A DNA stretch of 64,000 nt from Bradyrhizobium erythrophlei (GTDB lineage: Bacteria; Pseudomonadota; Alphaproteobacteria; Rhizobiales; Xanthobacteraceae), in assembly GCA_900129675.1 (NCBI GenBank), contig FSRD01000001.1, positions 3,647,501 through 3,711,500 of the forward strand, written 5' to 3'. The position numbers and the translations under genes were made by a program. This document shows, in pieces, positions 61,658 to 64,000 of the stretch; the stretch's first letter is position 1, and the number at the start of each line of letters is the position of its first letter. The notes beneath the pieces were generated by a model that searched no databases, was not told the DNA's origin, and saw only the letters and a list, made by a program, of their open reading frames with translations.

Positions 61658-62311
61658 ATGGCAAAAACAACACTGACCATCAGCAGCAAGAACTACTCGT
61701 CGTGGTCGCTGCGCGGCTGGCTGTTGACCAAATTCTCCGGACTGGAATTCGAAGAGGTCGTCACCGCACCCGACGATGCATCGGCCCGTGCCGAAATCCT
61801 GCTGCTGTCGTCGTCGATCCTGGTGCCGTGTTTGCGGCACGAGGGCGCCACGGTCTGGGATACGCTGGCCATCGCCGAGTATCTCAACGAGATAAGGCCT
61901 GACGCCGGACTGTTGCCGCCGGACCGCATCCACCGGGCGCATTGCCGCTCGATTTGCGGTGAGATCCACTCAGGCTTCACGACGCTGCGGGCGTCGTTGC
62001 CGGTCAATCTGAAGGGCCATTTCCCCGGCTTCAAGATCTGGTCGCGGGCGCAGGCCGATATCGATCGGGTCTGCACCATCTGGCGCGAATGCCTGGCCGA
62101 ATCGGGCGGGCCGTTTCTGTTCGGCGAACGCACCATGGCGGACGCGATGTATGCGCCCGTCGTGACCCGCTTCATGACCTATGACGTGAAGCTCGACCCG
62201 AAGCTGGCGGCCTACGCCAAGACGATCATGGCCATGCCGGAAATGCAGCAGTGGATCGAGGCCGCCAAGGCCGAGCCGGCCGATATCGAGGAACTCGAGG
62301 TCGAATATTAG
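61658..62311 (+). CDS. Glutathione S-transferase family protein
   Basis: This 217-residue protein has an N-terminal thioredoxin-like domain (residues 1-80, SSKNYSSWSLRGWLLTKFSG start, VPCLRHEGATVWDTLAIAEYL) and a helical C-terminal domain. The SSWSLR stretch and the V-P segment are where glutathione is bound in this group of bacterial GSTs. The ATG at 61658 follows a GAGGGAAGGG ribosome-binding site. It is divergent from the PHB depolymerase gene. The substrate is unknown. Confidence 0.92.
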   Translation: MAKTTLTISSKNYSSWSLRGWLLTKFSGLEFEEVVTAPDDASARAEILLLSSSILVPCLRHEGATVWDTLAIAEYLNEIRPDAGLLPPDRIHRAHCRSICGEIHSGFTTLRASLPVNLKGHFPGFKIWSRAQADIDRVCTIWRECLAESGGPFLFGERTMADAMYAPVVTRFMTYDVKLDPKLAAYAKTIMAMPEMQQWIEAAKAEPADIEELEVEY

Positions 62312-62635
62312 GCAATGCGCGCGGCGCGTTGCCCGTTTGAAGGGCTCAAGCAGCCGGCAGGGTTTGCTCAAGGCCGGTGCTGCCGACGATATGCGCGCCG
62401 CCCTTGTTGCCGGGTCGCAGACGGCGCGCCGGCAATCGCCCAACTCGAATTCCGGTATCTCGCCAAGCGCTTCGGCGGCTTTGCGGCGGCGATCGTCAAA
62501 ATCGCCGCAGTGCAGCGCGGCTGGCGTGATTTTCGCATAGCACCATGCAGCCGTGAACGCGACGATGCGACGCTGCCGAAAATTTGGACGCTGAGCTGCG
62601 CCGCGATCTCGCCAATGAGAACTGTGGAGGCTTCA
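62312..62635. other. Intergenic region before the cupin gene
   Basis: These 324 bases remain GC-rich and have open frames on both strands, but none shows a family motif or convincing start. I see no repeat or terminator. A decayed gene cannot be excluded. The promoter for the cupin gene should be in the last part. Confidence 0.4.
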
Positions 62636-63070
62636 ATGAATCAGCACGCTGTCGTCAGCAAATTTTCCCACGTCAAACCTGGCGATACCGAATTCAAGGG
62701 CGGGGGTCTGCGCGACTTCTTCCTGTATCGCGACCTTGGCATCGCCGACGCCACCGGCGGCCAGGTGATCTGCCATCTGGTCAAGGCCAACCCCGATCTG
62801 CCCCCCGAGGAAGGCACCGGCTGGCACAAGCATCTGTGCGATTTCCAGATCGTGATCATGACCAAGGGCTGGGCTCGCTTCATGTACGAGGACAAGTCGA
62901 CCCTGGTGCAGGCCGGCGACGTCGTGCATCAGCAGCCGGGCATCACGCACTATTTGTACGATTACTCCGAGGACATGGAGTATCTGGAAATCGTCAGCCC
63001 CGCCGACTTCAAGACCGTCGACGTGCCGCCGGCCGTCGACAAGGTGCCGCCGCCGACGCCCTGGAAGTGA
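62636..63070 (+). CDS. Cupin domain protein
   Basis: This 144-residue protein has a single cupin barrel. The first metal motif is GTGWHKHLCDFQIVIMTKGWA, with H64 and H66, and the second is around VQAGDVVHQQPGITHY, with H98 and H105. It would bind a metal ion and a small ligand in the cytoplasm, but no reaction can be named. The ATG at 62636 follows a GTGGAGG ribosome-binding site; the frame is open upstream to 62315 without family features. It follows the GST in the same direction after a 324-base gap. Confidence 0.85.
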   Translation: MNQHAVVSKFSHVKPGDTEFKGGGLRDFFLYRDLGIADATGGQVICHLVKANPDLPPEEGTGWHKHLCDFQIVIMTKGWARFMYEDKSTLVQAGDVVHQQPGITHYLYDYSEDMEYLEIVSPADFKTVDVPPAVDKVPPPTPWK

Positions 63071-63274
63071 CGGATTTGTCGTCGCCGGAGGAATTAACTT
63101 TTGTCGTCGGACGCCGGGTGCAGCCGATTGTCGTGGTGCTGGATATGGTGCGTCGCCTGCGACTGCGGTCGACATCTAGCCGTGAACAGGGGAGTACAGC
63201 ACTCGACCGCTGATTCGGACGCGCTTCGTTCCGTCGGCGTTCCGAACCTTAAGACGGCGCTCGTCCCCGTCGCA

Positions 63275-63520
63275 TTATGGCACAATGCGCGGCGCGTCAG
63301 GCTGTGCCTGCTGTTTGAAGCGGGGCAGCCGCCATCCAATGACCGTCGCTTCCACTGGGCCGCCGGTCCTGTCATTGCGCCATTGACCATCGATAAAGCG
63401 GCAGGCGAACGGCAGCTGATAGGTGCCGCTGTGATCCTCGCAAAGCACCTCCACCGGCTGTTCCGGTGGCGGTTCGCCGCTGCCGTCGAATTGTGCCAGC
63501 CGCTTTTCGCGCGTTGCCAT
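63275..63520 (-). CDS. Hypothetical protein
   Basis: I do not recognise a family for this 81-residue soluble protein. It starts MATREKRLAQFDGSGEPPPE and has a central segment VEVLCEDHSGTYQLPFACRF, then DGQWRN and VIGWRLPR. The beta-rich middle and the W residues look like a real folded domain. The ATG at 63520 has a GGAGAATG ribosome-binding signal; the frame is open upstream to 63604. It converges with the cupin gene, with 204 bases of unfeatured DNA between them. Confidence 0.65.
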   Translation of the reverse strand: MATREKRLAQFDGSGEPPPEQPVEVLCEDHSGTYQLPFACRFIDGQWRNDRTGGPVEATVIGWRLPRFKQQAQPDAPRIVP

Positions 63521-63697
63521 CGCATCATTCTCCGTAGCCGGGGCCTGCAAACGTCGGTTTGAGTTCCGCGGCCAAAAGTCTATTGCCTGTATCCACGAAA
63601 CCACAGCGCCCGAATGCGGTATCAGTGTGGTATCTCTGGCGCCGCGCGCAGGCTTCGAGCAATTTGCCGTGATAAACGCTTATTGGATGAGGATTTG

Positions 63698-64000
63698 ATG
63701 ATCGGCCGGACTGTTTTTTTAGTTTTGGCGTTGCTGATGCCCCAGCTCGCCGTGAGCGCCCATGCGCAGGATGTTCCCGGCATCGAAATCTGCACCGTCG
63801 AAAAGACCATGGAGCGGCGGACCAGCTGCCTGCAGAGCAATGTCGACTTCCTGCAGAAGACGATCGGCAAGCTCGGCCTCGACCACCAGCAGAAACTTGA
63901 TGCCGCCAACCGGCAGATCGAAGGACTGAAAAGCGCGCTCGCCGGCCTGCAGAAGATCGTCGACGATCTGCAGGCGGCGCAGAAGAAGACGGCGGAGGAT
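63698..64000 (+). CDS. Secreted coiled-coil protein, partial (5' end)
   Basis: The frame runs from an ATG at 63698 through the end of the window, 101 codons. It has a signal peptide (residues 1-24, ending SAHA-Q), a short region with two cysteines (ICTVEKTMERRTSC), and then a heptad-like stretch with regularly placed leucines (LQKTIGKLGL, LKSALAGLQKIVDDLQ) that suggests a coiled coil. It is probably a periplasmic structural or adaptor protein. The function is unknown and the C-terminus is outside the window. Confidence 0.75.
   Translation, partial: MIGRTVFLVLALLMPQLAVSAHAQDVPGIEICTVEKTMERRTSCLQSNVDFLQKTIGKLGLDHQQKLDAANRQIEGLKSALAGLQKIVDDLQAAQKKTAED

Noticed and set aside
61970..62443. A minus-strand 157-codon frame over the end of the GST gene and the following gap
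   Set aside because: Most of it is the shadow of the GST gene; the part in the gap shows no recognisable motif or start signal.

Overview
The window is high-GC chromosomal DNA from an alphaproteobacterium, most likely Bradyrhizobium or a close relative. The evidence is the family content (DUF3309, DUF6496, DUF6894 and DUF3297 small proteins, a PE-ligase-polymerase LigD, intracellular PHB depolymerase and PHA-system protein), a D-tartrate dehydratase in which every catalytic residue I recall for the B. japonicum enzyme sits at the same residue number, and dispersed inverted repeats of a type I associate with Bradyrhizobium genomes. I see no rRNA, tRNA, CRISPR array, intact prophage or intact insertion sequence. 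Family calls rest on motif recognition, since no database could be searched.

Layout. 1-4.1 kb: end of a PTS IIA-like gene, a small basic DUF6496 protein, ligD, a repeat cluster, a DUF3309 membrane peptide and a PHA-system protein. 4.2-22.3 kb: a large alpha-glucan/trehalose locus. One tightly packed minus-strand operon runs glgE, treS-maltokinase, glgB, glgX, treZ, treY; malQ and a GH15 hydrolase diverge from it. Together they can form a trehalose to maltose-1-phosphate to glucan to trehalose cycle. 22.3-30.8 kb: an L,D-transpeptidase, then a minus-strand oxidative pentose phosphate operon (tal-pgi, gnd, zwf, pgl, gntK, a HAD phosphatase). 31-35.8 kb: a three-gene minus-strand operon for a 2-oxoacid:acceptor oxidoreductase, with an iron-sulfur flavoprotein reductase as its first gene.

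36-42 kb: a broken acyltransferase, then the pqqABCDE operon (minus strand) extended by an alpha/beta-hydrolase peptidase and an unknown protein. The 26-codon pqqA is included. 42-51.3 kb: two PQQ-dehydrogenase plus di-haem cytochrome c pairs. The second dehydrogenase carries the extra aspartate (D341-x-D343) that marks lanthanide-dependent alcohol dehydrogenases. Between the pairs lie an amidase, a glutathione peroxidase, a DUF3297 protein and tarD. PQQ synthesis and its probable client enzymes are therefore within 11 kb of each other.

51.3-64 kb: an ankyrin-repeat secreted protein, a repeat-rich gap, malonyl-CoA decarboxylase, an AraC/MFS divergent pair, and a LysR regulator divergent from two orphan solute-binding proteins. 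Remnants of two further solute-binding proteins flank these. Then come PHB depolymerase, a glutathione transferase, a cupin, a small unknown protein and the start of a secreted coiled-coil protein. The clearest candidates for new biology are the predicted lanthanide-type dehydrogenase of an unusual clade, the 2-oxoacid oxidoreductase fused functionally to a flavoprotein in a presumed aerobe, and the peptidase attached to the pqq operon.
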